DNA from: Ruegeria_C sp041537905
Lineage (GTDB): Bacteria > Pseudomonadota > Alphaproteobacteria > Rhodobacterales > Rhodobacteraceae
Assembly (NCBI RefSeq): GCF_041537905.1
Contig: NZ_JBGRUO010000004.1
Span: 62,001 to 126,000 of the forward strand
Length of the DNA: 64,000 nt
Direction of reading: 5' to 3'
In this document: one piece after another, positions 33,473 through 41,654 of the stretch
Numbering within the stretch: the first letter of the stretch is position 1
Layout of the letters: each line of letters opens with the position of its first letter
Notes under the pieces: generated by a model
Told to the model about the DNA's origin: nothing
Databases searched by the model: none
Seen by the model: the letters and a program-made list of their open reading frames with translations, nothing else
Position numbers and translations under genes: made by a program

Positions 33473-34699
33473 TCAGATCACAAACTGCGCCAGCGTTTCG
33501 TCGTTGGTGATGTCGGTATAGGTAAACCCGGCATCGTCCAGATGGGCGAAAAGACGTTCGAAGTTTTCCGGCTTGAGGGTCTCGATCCCGATCAGAACCG
33601 ACCCGAAATTGCGCGCGGATTTCTTGAGGTATTCAAACCGTGCAATGTCGTCCTCGGGGCCCAGAATCCCCAGAAACTCCTTCAAAGCACCCGGTCTTTG
33701 CGGCAAACGCAGGATGAAATACTTCTTCACGCCGGAATATCTCTGGGCGCGTTCCTTTACCTCGGGCAGCCGCTCAAAATCGAAGTTTCCGCCCGATGTC
33801 ACGCACACCACGCTGCGGCCCCGGACAAAGCTCTGCACCTCTTCTACCGCATCGATGGCCAGCGCGCCCGCGGGCTCCAGCACGATCCCTTCAACGTTCA
33901 GCATTTCGATCATGGTGACGCAAATCCGGTCCTCGGACAGAACCAGCACATCCGACAAATGGGTTTTTCGCAGCAGATCAAATGTCTTTTCCCCGATCCG
34001 GCCCACCGCCGCGCCGTCCACAAAGTTATCCACATGACCCAATGTCACCGGATGCCCCGCCGCCAGCGCCGCCCGCAGACAGGCGCCGCCCGCCGGTTCC
34101 ACAAACAGGCAATGGGTGCGGTCCCCGAACCAGGTGGCCACGCCCGAGGACATGCCGCCGCCGCCCACCGGCAGCACCACATGATCGGGCACGCCACCCA
34201 TCTGCTCTTCGATTTCCACTGCAAGCGAGGCCTGACCTTCGATCACGTCTTCATCGTCAAAGGGCGACAGGAAGTGCCCGCCATTTTGCGCACACCAATC
34301 CTGTGCTGCGGCCAGCGTGTCGTCGAAATAGTCGCCAGTCAGGTGAATCTCGATCTGCTCGCCGCCAAATTTGCGGGTCTTCTGGACCTTCTGCTGCGGC
34401 GTGGTGACCGGCATGAAGATCACACCCCGCACCCCCATATGCTTGCACATGAAGGCCACACCCTGCGCGTGATTGCCCGCACTGGCACAAACGAACAGGT
34501 CCTGCCCCTGCTGTTTGCGCATCGCGTTGAACGCCCCGCGCAGCTTGTAGGAGCGCACCGGGCTGAGATCCTCGCGTTTGAGCCAGATATCAGCGCCATA
34601 GCGCTCGGACAGATGTGCATTGCGCTGCAGCGGCGTCGGCGGAAAGACAGAACGCATCGCCTGCTCGGCGGCGCGCGCGCGGGTCATGAAATCAGTCAT
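33473..34699 (-). CDS. ilvA: Threonine ammonia-lyase (threonine dehydratase)
   Basis: PLP enzyme deaminating threonine to 2-oxobutyrate, the first step to isoleucine. In 408 residues, the PLP lysine is Lys52 in SYKLRGAFNAM, the glycine loop is VLPVGGGGMSSG, and CVTSGGNFDFERL precedes a short C-terminal ACT-like domain (about 330-408; KKYFILRLPQRPGALKEFLG). The single regulatory domain is shorter than the double one of E. coli IlvA, so isoleucine inhibition may differ. A catabolic isoform is possible. Confidence 0.9.
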   Translation of the reverse strand: MTDFMTRARAAEQAMRSVFPPTPLQRNAHLSERYGADIWLKREDLSPVRSYKLRGAFNAMRKQQGQDLFVCASAGNHAQGVAFMCKHMGVRGVIFMPVTTPQQKVQKTRKFGGEQIEIHLTGDYFDDTLAAAQDWCAQNGGHFLSPFDDEDVIEGQASLAVEIEEQMGGVPDHVVLPVGGGGMSSGVATWFGDRTHCLFVEPAGGACLRAALAAGHPVTLGHVDNFVDGAAVGRIGEKTFDLLRKTHLSDVLVLSEDRICVTMIEMLNVEGIVLEPAGALAIDAVEEVQSFVRGRSVVCVTSGGNFDFERLPEVKERAQRYSGVKKYFILRLPQRPGALKEFLGILGPEDDIARFEYLKKSARNFGSVLIGIETLKPENFERLFAHLDDAGFTYTDITNDETLAQFVI

Positions 34700-34758
34700 G
34701 AGCGCGTCACTGCCGCATGCGCGCGCTCATGGCAAGGAATACATCCGTGTACAGGGGA

Positions 34759-35514
34759 TCAGTCGAGCGCGCGGCCCTCGATATAGTGACCATAAAGCGT
34801 GGTCAGAATGCTGACGTTAATCAGGGAGAAGATCAGCGTCACGATGACCTGAACCGCGATACCAAGGATCGGGAGGATCGAAATTGCGACACCGAAGACC
34901 ACCTGCAAGCCCAGCTGAACAATCGCCATGATCACGACCAGAAGCAAAATTGCTCCGGTACTGCCCTCGGTTGCCCGCCAAGCATCGCCAAAACTCATCG
35001 GGCGACCAATGGCAACAGCAGGCAGCACAACGCTCAACCGATAGAACAGAACGATGAGAAAAATCCACACTGCGATCATCACCACGACACCGAGCGGGCC
35101 GAGCAAAGCTGAAATGAGCGACGCGGCCAAACCGATCACAGCAATCAGAACGATAATCATGAAACCGCGCCCGAAGTATCCCAGCATCCGGTCAAAGTGG
35201 AGCGGTGGCACCCAGCCCTTTGGGTATTCTTCAAGCAAGACGAACCGGTGCCACGCCACAAAAATCCAAAGCGTGATCAGACCCCAGACGAGACCGCCAA
35301 GAAACAGCCAGCCGGGCCTGATCTCGGCCTGCGATTCGACCAAGTCTACTGCGGCATCGCCCGAGATCTGACCCATGGAGAGGCCGCTCTGGCTAAAAAT
35401 GAGGGCAATCAGAAACGCCATGATCACCGAGGGAACCAGCCCGATCTGCAGGGCTTCCTGAAGGTTCCGAAAGACCAGCTTCACGGAATGTAGAAAAAAG
35501 CTCCAACCCTTCAT
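34759..35514 (-). CDS. Multi-pass membrane protein of unknown function
   Basis: I do not recognise a family with certainty. The 251 residues have about six hydrophobic segments (roughly 25-42, 68-88, 115-135, 138-160, 185-210, 215-240) and no obvious catalytic motif. A charged, aromatic stretch WHRFVLLEEYPKGWVPPLHF lies between segments 2 and 3. It starts MKGWSFFLHSVKLVFRNLQE, an amphipathic cytoplasmic end. Divergent from argG, with which it shares a matching leader sequence before the ATG. Confidence 0.72.
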   Translation of the reverse strand: MKGWSFFLHSVKLVFRNLQEALQIGLVPSVIMAFLIALIFSQSGLSMGQISGDAAVDLVESQAEIRPGWLFLGGLVWGLITLWIFVAWHRFVLLEEYPKGWVPPLHFDRMLGYFGRGFMIIVLIAVIGLAASLISALLGPLGVVVMIAVWIFLIVLFYRLSVVLPAVAIGRPMSFGDAWRATEGSTGAILLLVVIMAIVQLGLQVVFGVAISILPILGIAVQVIVTLIFSLINVSILTTLYGHYIEGRALD

Positions 35515-35520
35515 GGCAAT

Positions 35521-35643
35521 CCTCTCAATCTATTCGTGCGCCAATCTTTCTGAATTCACCCGCGACGCCAAGGCGACATGTCGGCACCAGCTTGCCCTGT
35601 TGCCAAAAAACCGCTAGGGGCCATCCGTCATTCGATTGAGAGG
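35521..35643. repeat. 10-bp inverted repeat spanning the argG divergent promoter region
   Basis: CCTCTCAATC (35521-35530) and GATTGAGAGG (35634-35643) are perfect inverted copies. Each contains the ribosome site of the gene reading outward: GATTGAGAGGA stands just before the ATG of argG and, on the minus strand, before the ATG of the membrane protein gene. The repeat may be a shared translational or regulatory leader. Confidence 0.6.
35592..35620 (+). promoter_or_regulatory. Possible promoter for argG
   Basis: TTGCCC (35592-35597) and TAGGGG (35615-35620) are 17 bases apart, an acceptable housekeeping promoter spacing with a fair -35 and weak -10. It lies 31 bases before the argG ATG. Confidence 0.35.
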
Positions 35644-35650
35644 AAATTCC

Positions 35651-36874
35651 ATGTCCGCGCCCAAGAAAGTTGTGCTGGCCTATTCCGGCGGCCTTGATAC
35701 GTCGATCATCCTGAAGTGGCTGCAGACCGAATACGGGTGCGACGTAGTGACCTTTACCGCCGATCTGGGCCAAGGCGAAGAGCTGGAGCCGGCGCGCAAG
35801 AAGGCCGAGCTGCTGGGGATCAAGCCCGAGAACATTTATATCGAGGATATCCGCGAGGAATTTGTCCGCGATTTCGTCTTCCCCATGTTCCGCGCAAATG
35901 CGCAGTATGAGGGGCTCTACCTGCTGGGAACCTCGATCGCGCGCCCGCTGATTTCCAAACGTCTGGTCGAGATTGCCGAAGCCACCGGTGCCGACGCCGT
36001 CGCTCATGGCGCGACCGGCAAGGGCAATGATCAGGTGCGGTTCGAACTGGCAGCTTACGCGTTGAACCCCGACATCAAGGTCATCGCGCCGTGGCGCGAA
36101 TGGGATCTGACCAGCCGAACCCGTCTGCTGGAATTTGCCGAAGCCAACCAGATTCCGATTGCCAAGGACAAACGTGGCGAGGCGCCGTTCTCGGTCGATG
36201 CCAACCTGCTGCACACCTCTTCCGAGGGCAAGGTTCTGGAAGACCCCGCTGATATGGCCCCCGATTATGTCTATCAGCGCACGGTGCATCCCGAGGACGC
36301 GCCGAACGAGCCGGAATTCATCGAGATCGGTTTCGAAAGAGGCGACGCGGTCAGCATCAATGGCGAGGCGATGAGCCCTGCAACCATCCTGACCAAGCTG
36401 AACGAATATGGCGGCAAGCACGGGATTGGCCGCCTCGATCTGGTTGAAGGCCGGTTCGTGGGCATGAAATCGCGCGGCATTTACGAAACTCCGGGCGGCA
36501 CCATCCTGCTGGAGGCGCATCGCGGCATCGAATCGATCACCATGGATCGCGGCGCGATGCACCTGAAAGACCAGTTGATGCCGCAATATGCGGAACTGAT
36601 CTATAACGGTTTCTGGTACAGCCCTGAACGCGAAATGCTGCAAGCGGCAATCGACAAGTCCCAGGGCCATGTCACCGGGACCGTTCGCGTGAAGCTCTAC
36701 AAAGGCCTTGCCTCGACCGTGGGCCGCTGGTCGGATCACTCGCTTTATTCCGAGGCACATGTGACCTTCGAGGAAGATGCCGGTGCCTATGATCAGAAAG
36801 ACGCGGCAGGCTTTATTCAGTTGAACGCGCTGCGTCTGAAACTGCTGGCCGCACGCGACAAGCGCCTGAAGTAA
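35651..36874 (+). CDS. argG: Argininosuccinate synthase
   Basis: Joins citrulline and aspartate with ATP, the penultimate step of arginine synthesis. The 407 residues start MSAPKKVVLAYSGGLDTSII, with the ATP pyrophosphatase P-loop SGGLDTS (12-18). THGATGKGNDQVRFEL-type sequence (AHGATGKGNDQVRF, about 117-130) and KRGEAPFSVDANLLHTSSEG (about 175-195) are family signatures. The chosen ATG has GAGAGGA eight bases upstream. A hairpin follows the gene. Confidence 0.97.
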   Translation: MSAPKKVVLAYSGGLDTSIILKWLQTEYGCDVVTFTADLGQGEELEPARKKAELLGIKPENIYIEDIREEFVRDFVFPMFRANAQYEGLYLLGTSIARPLISKRLVEIAEATGADAVAHGATGKGNDQVRFELAAYALNPDIKVIAPWREWDLTSRTRLLEFAEANQIPIAKDKRGEAPFSVDANLLHTSSEGKVLEDPADMAPDYVYQRTVHPEDAPNEPEFIEIGFERGDAVSINGEAMSPATILTKLNEYGGKHGIGRLDLVEGRFVGMKSRGIYETPGGTILLEAHRGIESITMDRGAMHLKDQLMPQYAELIYNGFWYSPEREMLQAAIDKSQGHVTGTVRVKLYKGLASTVGRWSDHSLYSEAHVTFEEDAGAYDQKDAAGFIQLNALRLKLLAARDKRLK

Positions 36875-36882
36875 ATACGCGC

Positions 36883-36918
36883 CAGAGTTGTAGATACCCC
36901 CGGACTGCTACAACTCTG
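36883..36918 (+). terminator. Hairpin after argG, likely terminator
   Basis: CAGAGTTGTAG (36883-36893) and CTACAACTCTG (36908-36918) form an 11-bp perfect stem with a 14-base loop, nine bases past the argG stop. No strong T run follows (acaaatattt), so termination may be partial. Confidence 0.5.
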
Positions 36919-36956
36919 ACAAATATTTGCCCCTTTGTTCTGCGAATCCCGAATAC

Positions 36957-36985
36957 GGGCCGCCCAAGGTGAAACCGGGCGGTCC
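36957..36985 (+). other. Second hairpin upstream of the YjgN-like gene
   Basis: GGGCCGCCC (36957-36965) pairs with GGGCGGTCC (36977-36985) in a 9-bp stem containing one G-T pair. It lies 36-64 bases before the next ATG and could shape the 5' leader of the YjgN-like gene, or be part of the argG 3' end. Confidence 0.4.
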
Positions 36986-37020
36986 GCGTAACGGGTATCT
37001 GGCAGAACACAGAGGCAGAC

Positions 37021-38088
37021 ATGCAGGGAAGCAGCTCATTTACATCAAAGGCGGGGTTCGAATTTCGCGGCACAGCGCGGGAGTTTTTCGGGATCTGGAT
37101 CGTCAATCTGCTGCTGTCGATCCTGACGCTTGGCATCTATAGCGCCTGGGCCAAGGTGCGGACCAAAAAGTACTTCTACCAGAGCACCTATGTGGCCGGG
37201 CGCAACTTTGACTATCACGCGACGGGCATGCAGATCATGATCGGGCGGCTGATCGTCATTGCCGGGATTGTCGCTTACGCATTGCTCAGCACGAATGAAA
37301 TTGCGGCGGTGGTGATGATCCTGGGTCTGATTGCCCTGATCCCCTATCTGCTGGTGCGGTCGTTGCGCTTCAATGCGCGCATGTCCAGCTGGTCAAATAT
37401 CCGCTTCACCTTTCACGGCAGCTTTGGCTCTGCGCTGAAGGTCTATTACCTCTACCCCTTCCTGGCCGCCCTGTCGCTTTATACCGCTTGGCCCTTCGTT
37501 ACCCGCGCCACTCAGCGTTTTCTGGCCAATGGTCATGGGCTTGGCACCACGCGGTTCAGCTTTAGCAGCGCGATTGGCCCCTTCTACAAGGCGTTGGTCG
37601 CAGCCATCATCTGGGGTCTTGGATCGCTGATGTTACTCTATGCCATCGTCGGCACCAACCTGGACATCCCGCGCGCGCTACAGGCCTTTGACTCCGGCTC
37701 GGATGAGGTTGCGGCCCTGATCGATGTGGGGCTGATCTATGTCGTCTTTCTGGTCGCCATTGTACCGTCGGCTCTCATCTATCACGCGATGGTGCGCAAC
37801 ACGGTCTATAACAACCTCACACTGGACAAAGCACACAGCTTTCACTCCAGCGTTTCGCCGTTGAAGCTGATGTGGATTTCGGTGTCGAACTTCTTTGTGG
37901 TGATATTGACGCTCGGCCTGATGATGCCTTGGGCTCATGTGCGACGCGCGCGCTATCTGGCAGCTCACACAACGCTCTATCCTGGCGGATCTCTGGATGA
38001 CTTCGTGGATGAGGAAACCGCAAGCGGAAATGCCGTCGGCGACGCCTATGGTGATCTCGAAGGGTTCGGGATTGAGGTCGCGGTGTAA
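37021..38088 (+). CDS. YjgN/DUF898 family membrane protein
   Basis: Polytopic inner-membrane protein of the DUF898 family, 355 residues. It has a repeated unit starting FRGTAREFFGIWIVNLLLSI and LGIYSAWAKVRTKKYFY at the N-terminus, and a matching unit near the C-terminus (VSNFFVVILTLGLMMPWAHV followed by RRARYLAAHT). About eight membrane segments. ATG 37021 has AGAGGCAGAC upstream. The M48 protease gene follows after 18 bases, an arrangement suggesting the two act together, perhaps in membrane protein quality control. Function not established. Confidence 0.85.
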   Translation: MQGSSSFTSKAGFEFRGTAREFFGIWIVNLLLSILTLGIYSAWAKVRTKKYFYQSTYVAGRNFDYHATGMQIMIGRLIVIAGIVAYALLSTNEIAAVVMILGLIALIPYLLVRSLRFNARMSSWSNIRFTFHGSFGSALKVYYLYPFLAALSLYTAWPFVTRATQRFLANGHGLGTTRFSFSSAIGPFYKALVAAIIWGLGSLMLLYAIVGTNLDIPRALQAFDSGSDEVAALIDVGLIYVVFLVAIVPSALIYHAMVRNTVYNNLTLDKAHSFHSSVSPLKLMWISVSNFFVVILTLGLMMPWAHVRRARYLAAHTTLYPGGSLDDFVDEETASGNAVGDAYGDLEGFGIEVAV

Positions 38089-38106
38089 CCGCGACAGGCC
38101 GCGCCG

Positions 38107-39147
38107 ATGCCCTTCATCCGCTCAACCCAAGGCAGTGTCTCGATCCAGGGGCGCGCTTATCCACCGCTCAGCTCGCGAGAGCTGCGCGCACGGCTGGCGG
38201 TCGGGCAGGGTCGGGTCTGGCTGATCGATCCGGGGCAGAAAATTCTGACCCAGTCGGACCTGACAGATGTAAAGGTCGAGCCGCGCCTGGGCCAAGCGGA
38301 ACGCCGCATTATCCTGCCCGACGGCACGCTGTTTCTGACCGCGGACCACGACACGGTGGACACTCTGTTGGGAAATCACGCCGCGCTGCACCGGGTCGAG
38401 CAGTTTCACCCAAGACTGATCGCTGTTGTGCTGGCCTGCATCATAGGTGCCTGGGCGATGTGGAAATACGGCCTGACCGCGCTGGTGCATGTGGCGGTCT
38501 GGCTGACGCCCGGCCCAGTCGTCAGTGCGATGGATCAAGGCATGTTGGCCAGCATGGACCACGTGATGAGCGCGCCCAGCCGACTCGACGCTGAGACACG
38601 GGCCGAGGTGCAACGGATCTTCGACCATTTGCAGGAGCATCTCGCCCCGGAGGGCGCCGCCCATGACACCCAGCTTGCCTTCCGCCACATGCCCGGCATG
38701 GGGCCAAACGCCTTTGCTCTGCCGGGTGGCACTATCATCGTCACCGATATGCTGGCCGAGACCGCCTCTGCCGATGCTCTAGCCGGTGTGATCGGGCATG
38801 AGATGGGTCACGTCGCGCGGCATCACGGGCTCAAGCAGGTCTATCGCTCGGTCGGTGGCTTTGTCCTGATCTCCATGCTGGCGGGCGATACCGGCCCGAT
38901 CCTTGAAGACGCGCTGTTGCAAGGCAACCTGATCCTGTCGCTGTCCTACTCCCGGGAGCATGAGCTGCAAGCCGATAGCTTTGGCGCCCGCCTGGCACAA
39001 CAGGCCGGGTATGATCCCAATGGGCTACTGGATTTCTTCGACAGCCTCGACCAGCCGGAACAGGAAGGGTCGGCGGATTGGCTCAGCACCCATCCGGGGT
39101 TCGAGGATCGCAAACGCAATCTGCGGCGGATTGACGACCTGCGGTGA
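38107..39147 (+). CDS. M48 family metalloprotease (membrane-anchored)
   Basis: Zinc endopeptidase of the Ste24/HtpX/BepA group, 346 residues. An N-terminal cytoplasmic-looking domain (1-100) precedes one membrane helix (about 104-122), so the peptidase domain is likely periplasmic. The zinc site is HEMGH (231-235) and the third ligand Glu286 lies in SREHELQAD. LSTHPGFEDRKRNL near the end is also typical of the family. Natural targets unknown. Sits 18 bases after the YjgN-like gene. Confidence 0.88.
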   Translation: MPFIRSTQGSVSIQGRAYPPLSSRELRARLAVGQGRVWLIDPGQKILTQSDLTDVKVEPRLGQAERRIILPDGTLFLTADHDTVDTLLGNHAALHRVEQFHPRLIAVVLACIIGAWAMWKYGLTALVHVAVWLTPGPVVSAMDQGMLASMDHVMSAPSRLDAETRAEVQRIFDHLQEHLAPEGAAHDTQLAFRHMPGMGPNAFALPGGTIIVTDMLAETASADALAGVIGHEMGHVARHHGLKQVYRSVGGFVLISMLAGDTGPILEDALLQGNLILSLSYSREHELQADSFGARLAQQAGYDPNGLLDFFDSLDQPEQEGSADWLSTHPGFEDRKRNLRRIDDLR

Positions 39148-39161
39148 CTAGCCCCTCGGGT

Positions 39162-39875
39162 TTAAGCGCGGCTGGCGGTCATCTGTTCGTAATAGGGCAT
39201 CGCGGCCGCCAGCAGGGGCTGCAATTCTTCCGGCACATCCGGTAGCGGGCCCTCGGGTTCGGCAAACCCGGTGGATTGCCAGACCGCGCCATACCAATGC
39301 GCCGCCCACACGCCATCCGCCTTGTGGCCCCCCTTGGGCCAGCTCAACATATGCGGAGACCACGGCACGCCGATCTCGTCACAGAGCTTTTCCAGCGTCG
39401 CGGCGGGGTTGGCGCGGATGTCGTGGCTGTCGACCACAACCGGCGTTCCGCCCCAGGATTTGACCTCTTCAAACAGCTCCACCTGCTGGCGAAACCCGAT
39501 ATCGTCCAGCACCGGGTTTTCGCGCTTGGCCGCATAGCTGGCGATCACCCGCGCGGGGTGGCGGATCAGAAAGACGTTGCAGACCCCGCGCATCCAGTCG
39601 CGGGGAATGCCCTCGACCATGTGCTGGGTCATGTGTTTCTGATACCAATAGGGCCGCGCGCCCGGATGGGGGCCGGACAGATAGCGCGCAACCTGATCGG
39701 CGTCCTGCTCGTGAGCGGCCAGAACCTCACCGCGCAGCGGGTGGTCGATGCCGGTGCGCGCGAGGTAAGCGGCATAAAACGGCTCGTCGATCACCGCGCA
39801 ATCGGTGCGCGCACCAAAGCTGTACATCATGGCCGTCGACAGGTTGCGCGGCCCGGACCACATGGCGATCTTCAT
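39162..39875 (-). CDS. Small sulfotransferase-like P-loop protein
   Basis: A 237-residue protein with a sulfotransferase-type start MKIAMWSGPRNLSTAMMYSF, where SGPRNLST resembles the 5'-phosphosulfate loop. A 3'-phosphate strand FLIRHPARVIASYAA lies near 125-139. Its catalytic partner and substrate are not evident. The start overlaps the stop of the upstream aminotransferase gene (ATGA), so the two are made together; this pairing suggests a shared small-molecule substrate more than glycan sulfation. Could also be a nucleotide-binding relative without sulfotransferase activity. Confidence 0.78.
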   Translation of the reverse strand: MKIAMWSGPRNLSTAMMYSFGARTDCAVIDEPFYAAYLARTGIDHPLRGEVLAAHEQDADQVARYLSGPHPGARPYWYQKHMTQHMVEGIPRDWMRGVCNVFLIRHPARVIASYAAKRENPVLDDIGFRQQVELFEEVKSWGGTPVVVDSHDIRANPAATLEKLCDEIGVPWSPHMLSWPKGGHKADGVWAAHWYGAVWQSTGFAEPEGPLPDVPEELQPLLAAAMPYYEQMTASRA

Positions 39876-40783
39876 GTTGCGCCCTCCCGGTCTATCAGTG
39901 CCTTGTAGAGTGTGCGGATATGGCTGGTCATCGGCCCCATCTCGCCAGTGCCAATCACACGCCCGTCAATCTCGCTCACCGGAGTCTGCGCGCCGAAAGT
40001 TCCGGTCAGAAACGCCTCATCCGCGCCATAGGTGTCGACCAGAGAGTAATTGCGCTCATATACCGGTATGCCGTCGGCCCGGCACAGGTCGATCACCTTC
40101 TGCCGCGTGATCCCGTTCATGCAGTAATCCCCGGTCGAGGTCCAAACCGCGCCCTTGCGCACGATGAAGAAGTTGCAGGCATTGGTCGTGTTCACGAACC
40201 CGTTCACATCCAGCATCAGCGCCTCATCCGCACCTGCTTTTTCGGCAGCAATACAGGCCAGAATGCAGTTCAGCTTGGAATGAGAGTTCAGCTTCGGGTC
40301 CTGGGTCATCGGCAGCCCGCGCAGATGTGGCACGGTGGCCAGCCGGATCGGACGCGGCAGGTTCGGGCGGGAATGTTCCATGATGATCGTCACGGTCGGC
40401 CCCTGCCGGCTGAGCGAGGGATGCTGGAAGGGTCGTGTCTTGACTCCGCGCGTCACCATCAGCCGTGCATGGGCATCCGTGGTCATGCCATTAGCCGTCT
40501 GCGTATCCAGCAGCGCGTTGATGACCCCGTCACGATCCAGCCCGATATCCAGATCGATCGCCTTGGCAGCCTCAAACAGCCGGTCGATATGTTCGTCCAA
40601 AAACGCCCAGCGCCCGTTATACAGCCGCAGCCCCTCCCACACGCCATCGCCCAGCATGAAACCGCTGTCATAGACGCTGACCACGGCTTTTGCTTTCGGA
40701 ACGATCTGACCATTCAGGTAGATCAGAATAGCCTCGTTCCGCGCATCTTCCTCGGCCTGATGCGTGCTCATCTTGTCTGCCAT
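39872..40783 (-). CDS. Class IV aminotransferase (branched-chain / D-amino-acid type)
   Basis: PLP aminotransferase of fold type IV, 303 residues. DSGFMLGDGVWEGLRLYNG (39-57) is the family N-terminal motif, and the PLP lysine is most likely Lys164 in QDPKLNSHSKLN (Lys170 is the alternative). The usual EGS-x-SN-x-F segment reads VNTTNACNFF (197-206), so the conserved glutamate is replaced by threonine. Substrate specificity (branched-chain, D-amino acid or aminodeoxychorismate lyase) cannot be settled. Start ATG 40783 has an excellent GGAGGAG ribosome site; an upstream open extension is not coding. Confidence 0.82.
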   Translation of the reverse strand: MADKMSTHQAEEDARNEAILIYLNGQIVPKAKAVVSVYDSGFMLGDGVWEGLRLYNGRWAFLDEHIDRLFEAAKAIDLDIGLDRDGVINALLDTQTANGMTTDAHARLMVTRGVKTRPFQHPSLSRQGPTVTIIMEHSRPNLPRPIRLATVPHLRGLPMTQDPKLNSHSKLNCILACIAAEKAGADEALMLDVNGFVNTTNACNFFIVRKGAVWTSTGDYCMNGITRQKVIDLCRADGIPVYERNYSLVDTYGADEAFLTGTFGAQTPVSEIDGRVIGTGEMGPMTSHIRTLYKALIDREGAT

Positions 40784-40854
40784 GACTTCTCCTCCGGCGC
40801 GCACGCTACTGCCGCCGGGCGTGCGGGCCAAGGGGTAAACTCAGGTCACCTGCA

Positions 40855-40873
40855 TGTGACAAACCATGTCACA
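40855..40873. promoter_or_regulatory. Perfect inverted repeat, candidate operator
   Basis: TGTGACA-N5-TGTCACA, a perfect 7-bp palindrome in the 142-base divergent region between the aminotransferase gene and msrA. It resembles neither the CRP (TGTGA-N6-TCACA) nor the FNR site in spacing. A dimeric regulator controlling one or both genes is the likely reader. Confidence 0.5.
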
Positions 40874-40925
40874 CCCTTGCCTGAGACGGCTGACCGCCAC
40901 ACCATCCGTGCAAAGGAGACCCGAC

Positions 40926-41588
40926 ATGACCCTGACCGATCACATCAAACCCGTTGCCCTCTTCACCCTGATCGTCTTCGCCGCCGCGCTGCGCAGCCTG
41001 CCCGCCTCAGCCGCGCCTGCCGAAACGCTGACTGTCGCTGGCGGTTGCTTCTGGTGCGTCGAATCCGATTTCGAGAAAGTCCCCGGCGTGATAGGCGCGG
41101 TGTCTGGCTTTACCGGCGGCTCCGTCAAAAACCCGACCTACAAGCAGGTCACCAAGGGCGGCACCGGACATTACGAGGCCGTTCAGATCACGTTCGACCC
41201 GGCAAAAGTCTCGCGCGAACGCCTGCTTGAGATGTTCTTGCGCTCGGTTGATCCGACCGATGCGGGCGGCCAGTTCTGCGACCGGGGCGACAGCTATCGC
41301 ACGGCGATATTCGTCTCTAACAATAGCGAAAAGGCGCTTGCAGAGCGGGTCAAAGCCGAAGCCCAGTCCGATCTGGGGCAAAAGATCGTCACGCCGGTGA
41401 AATCCGCAGGCGCGTTTTATCCGGCCGATGCGTCGCATCAGGATTATTACAAGGGCAAAAACCTTGTCATCACCCGCTTTGGACCCAAACGTCAGAAAAC
41501 CGCCTATAAGCTCTATCGCGAGGCCTGTGGTCGGGATGCGCGAGTGAAACAGCTTTGGGGAAGCGCCGCACCGTTTGCCGGTAGCTGA
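40926..41588 (+). CDS. msrA: Exported peptide methionine sulfoxide reductase MsrA
   Basis: Reduces methionine-S-sulfoxide in proteins. The 220-residue form begins with a signal peptide or anchor (MTLTDHIKPVALFTLIVF onward, cleavage likely after SAA near 30), so it should work in the periplasm. The catalytic Cys41 is in GGCFWCVES; FTGGSVKNPTYKQVTKGGTGH and SYRTAIF, ASHQDYY are the usual motifs. ATG 40926 follows AAAGGAGACCCGAC. A terminator lies after the gene. Export is less common than the cytoplasmic form. Confidence 0.92.
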   Translation: MTLTDHIKPVALFTLIVFAAALRSLPASAAPAETLTVAGGCFWCVESDFEKVPGVIGAVSGFTGGSVKNPTYKQVTKGGTGHYEAVQITFDPAKVSRERLLEMFLRSVDPTDAGGQFCDRGDSYRTAIFVSNNSEKALAERVKAEAQSDLGQKIVTPVKSAGAFYPADASHQDYYKGKNLVITRFGPKRQKTAYKLYREACGRDARVKQLWGSAAPFAGS

Positions 41589-41607
41589 TTGGCCAGCCGA
41601 AACAAAG

Positions 41608-41635
41608 AAACCCGCCGATTCTCATCGGCGGGTTT
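41608..41635. terminator. Bidirectional terminator between msrA and maeB
   Basis: AAACCCGCCGAT (41608-41619) and ATCGGCGGGTTT (41624-41635) form a perfect 12-bp stem with a 4-base loop. T-rich tails lie on both sides (tcttgt to the right, tttgtt on the other strand), so it can end both convergent transcripts. Confidence 0.88.
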
Positions 41636-41654
41636 CTTGTGTCTGGTGACCCCG

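Noticed and set aside
34026..34034. A perfect TTATCCACA (DnaA box) sequence
   Set aside because: It lies inside the ilvA coding sequence, far from the presumed origin, without companion boxes; chance occurrence is likely.
40855..40873. Reading the TGTGACA palindrome as a CRP site
   Set aside because: TGTGA and TCACA are nine bases apart here, while CRP requires six.
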